Below are positions 5,988 to 6,300 of a stretch of 6,300 bases of DNA, in pieces. Origin of the DNA: Endomicrobium sp. GTDB taxonomy: Bacteria > Elusimicrobiota > Endomicrobiia > Endomicrobiales > Endomicrobiaceae. A program made the translations under genes and the position numbers. The DNA lies in the NCBI GenBank assembly GCA_031278115.1, contig JAITKZ010000101.1, positions 1 through 6,300 on the forward strand, written 5' to 3'. Every line of letters starts with the position of its first letter. The stretch's first letter is position 1. The notes under the pieces were generated by a model. The model searched no databases and was not told the DNA's origin. It saw nothing but the letters and a program-made list of their open reading frames with translations.

Positions 5988-6300
5988 ATGGCTATATCTG
6001 AAGATATAATAGAAAGAATAAGACTCTCAAACAACATAGAATCTGTTGTAAGAGAGTATCTTCCAGATTTGAAAAAGGCAGGTCGCAATTGGAAAGCCTG
6101 CTGTCCTTTTCATAATGAGAAAACTCCGTCTTTTGTGGTAAGTCCTGAGAAAGGTATTTTTAGATGTTTCGGCTGTAATACGGCGGGAGACGTTTTTAAG
6201 TTTGTTATGCTTGCGGATAACATATCTTGGATTGAAGCTGTAAGGAAATTGGCTCAAAAAGCAGGAATAACAATCCAAGAGACTAAAAAAAATATAACAA
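5988..6300 (+). CDS. dnaG: DNA primase DnaG, N-terminal part (3' end outside window)
   Basis: DnaG makes the RNA primers for chromosome replication at the fork, working with the DnaB helicase. The window has 104 complete codons and runs off the edge with no stop. The N-terminal zinc-binding domain is clear: SEDIIERIRLSNNIESVVREY, then CPFHNEKTPSFVV (39-51) and FRCFGCNTAGDVFKFV (58-73). The zinc ligands expected from the family are C39, H42, C60 and C63. The following WIEAVRKLAQKAGI stretch matches the end of the zinc domain. The TOPRIM and helicase-binding domains lie outside. The ATG is one base after the Nif3-like stop and has only a weak GAAG-like upstream site, so translation is probably coupled. 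Downstream one would expect rpoD by analogy with other bacteria, but this cannot be seen. Confidence 0.96.
   Translation, partial: MAISEDIIERIRLSNNIESVVREYLPDLKKAGRNWKACCPFHNEKTPSFVVSPEKGIFRCFGCNTAGDVFKFVMLADNISWIEAVRKLAQKAGITIQETKKNIT

Overview
The window is AT-rich (about one third G+C by eye). It holds nine same-strand bacterial genes for translation, RNA processing, flavin cofactor synthesis and replication initiation. The order is infB (3' part), rbfA, an nrnA-type DHH phosphoesterase, truB, ribF, a HIT-family hydrolase, rpsU, a Nif3-like protein and dnaG (5' part). Everything reads on the + strand, and nothing supports a mobile element, CRISPR array, tRNA or rRNA. The sequence suggests a low-GC, free-living or host-associated bacterium. 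The gene order and the long Nif3-like gene before dnaG recall Elusimicrobiota/Endomicrobium-like genomes, but this is a tentative impression from memory.

Positions 1-4268 are the distal part of the widespread nusA-infB operon. IF-2 (initiation), RbfA (30S maturation), the DHH/DHHA1 nanoRNase-like enzyme (short RNA and pAp turnover), TruB (tRNA pseudouridine 55) and RibF (FMN/FAD synthesis) follow one another. Gaps are 60, 58 and 7 bases, and truB and ribF overlap by 8 bases. No terminator or strong promoter is visible between them, so I read them as one transcription unit.

Positions 4269-5000 look like a second, short unit. A good sigma-70-type promoter candidate (TTGATA, 17 bases, TAAAAT) precedes the HIT gene, which is followed by rpsU and then a strong hairpin terminator at 4950-5000.

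Positions 5030-6300 hold the Nif3-like gene and, one base after its stop, dnaG. No convincing promoter lies between the terminator and the Nif3-like gene, so this pair may depend on read-through. The arrangement rpsU, terminator, (nif3-like), dnaG resembles the macromolecular synthesis operon rpsU-dnaG-rpoD of enterobacteria, with an extra gene inserted.

The region is mainly ordinary housekeeping sequence. The points worth a second look are the inserted Nif3-like gene, a Glu in place of the motif-II Asp in the DHH enzyme, a TruB that seems to lack the PUA domain, altered motifs in RibF, and a possible 18-codon coupling ORF between rbfA and nrnA. I see no clear evidence of a previously undescribed system.
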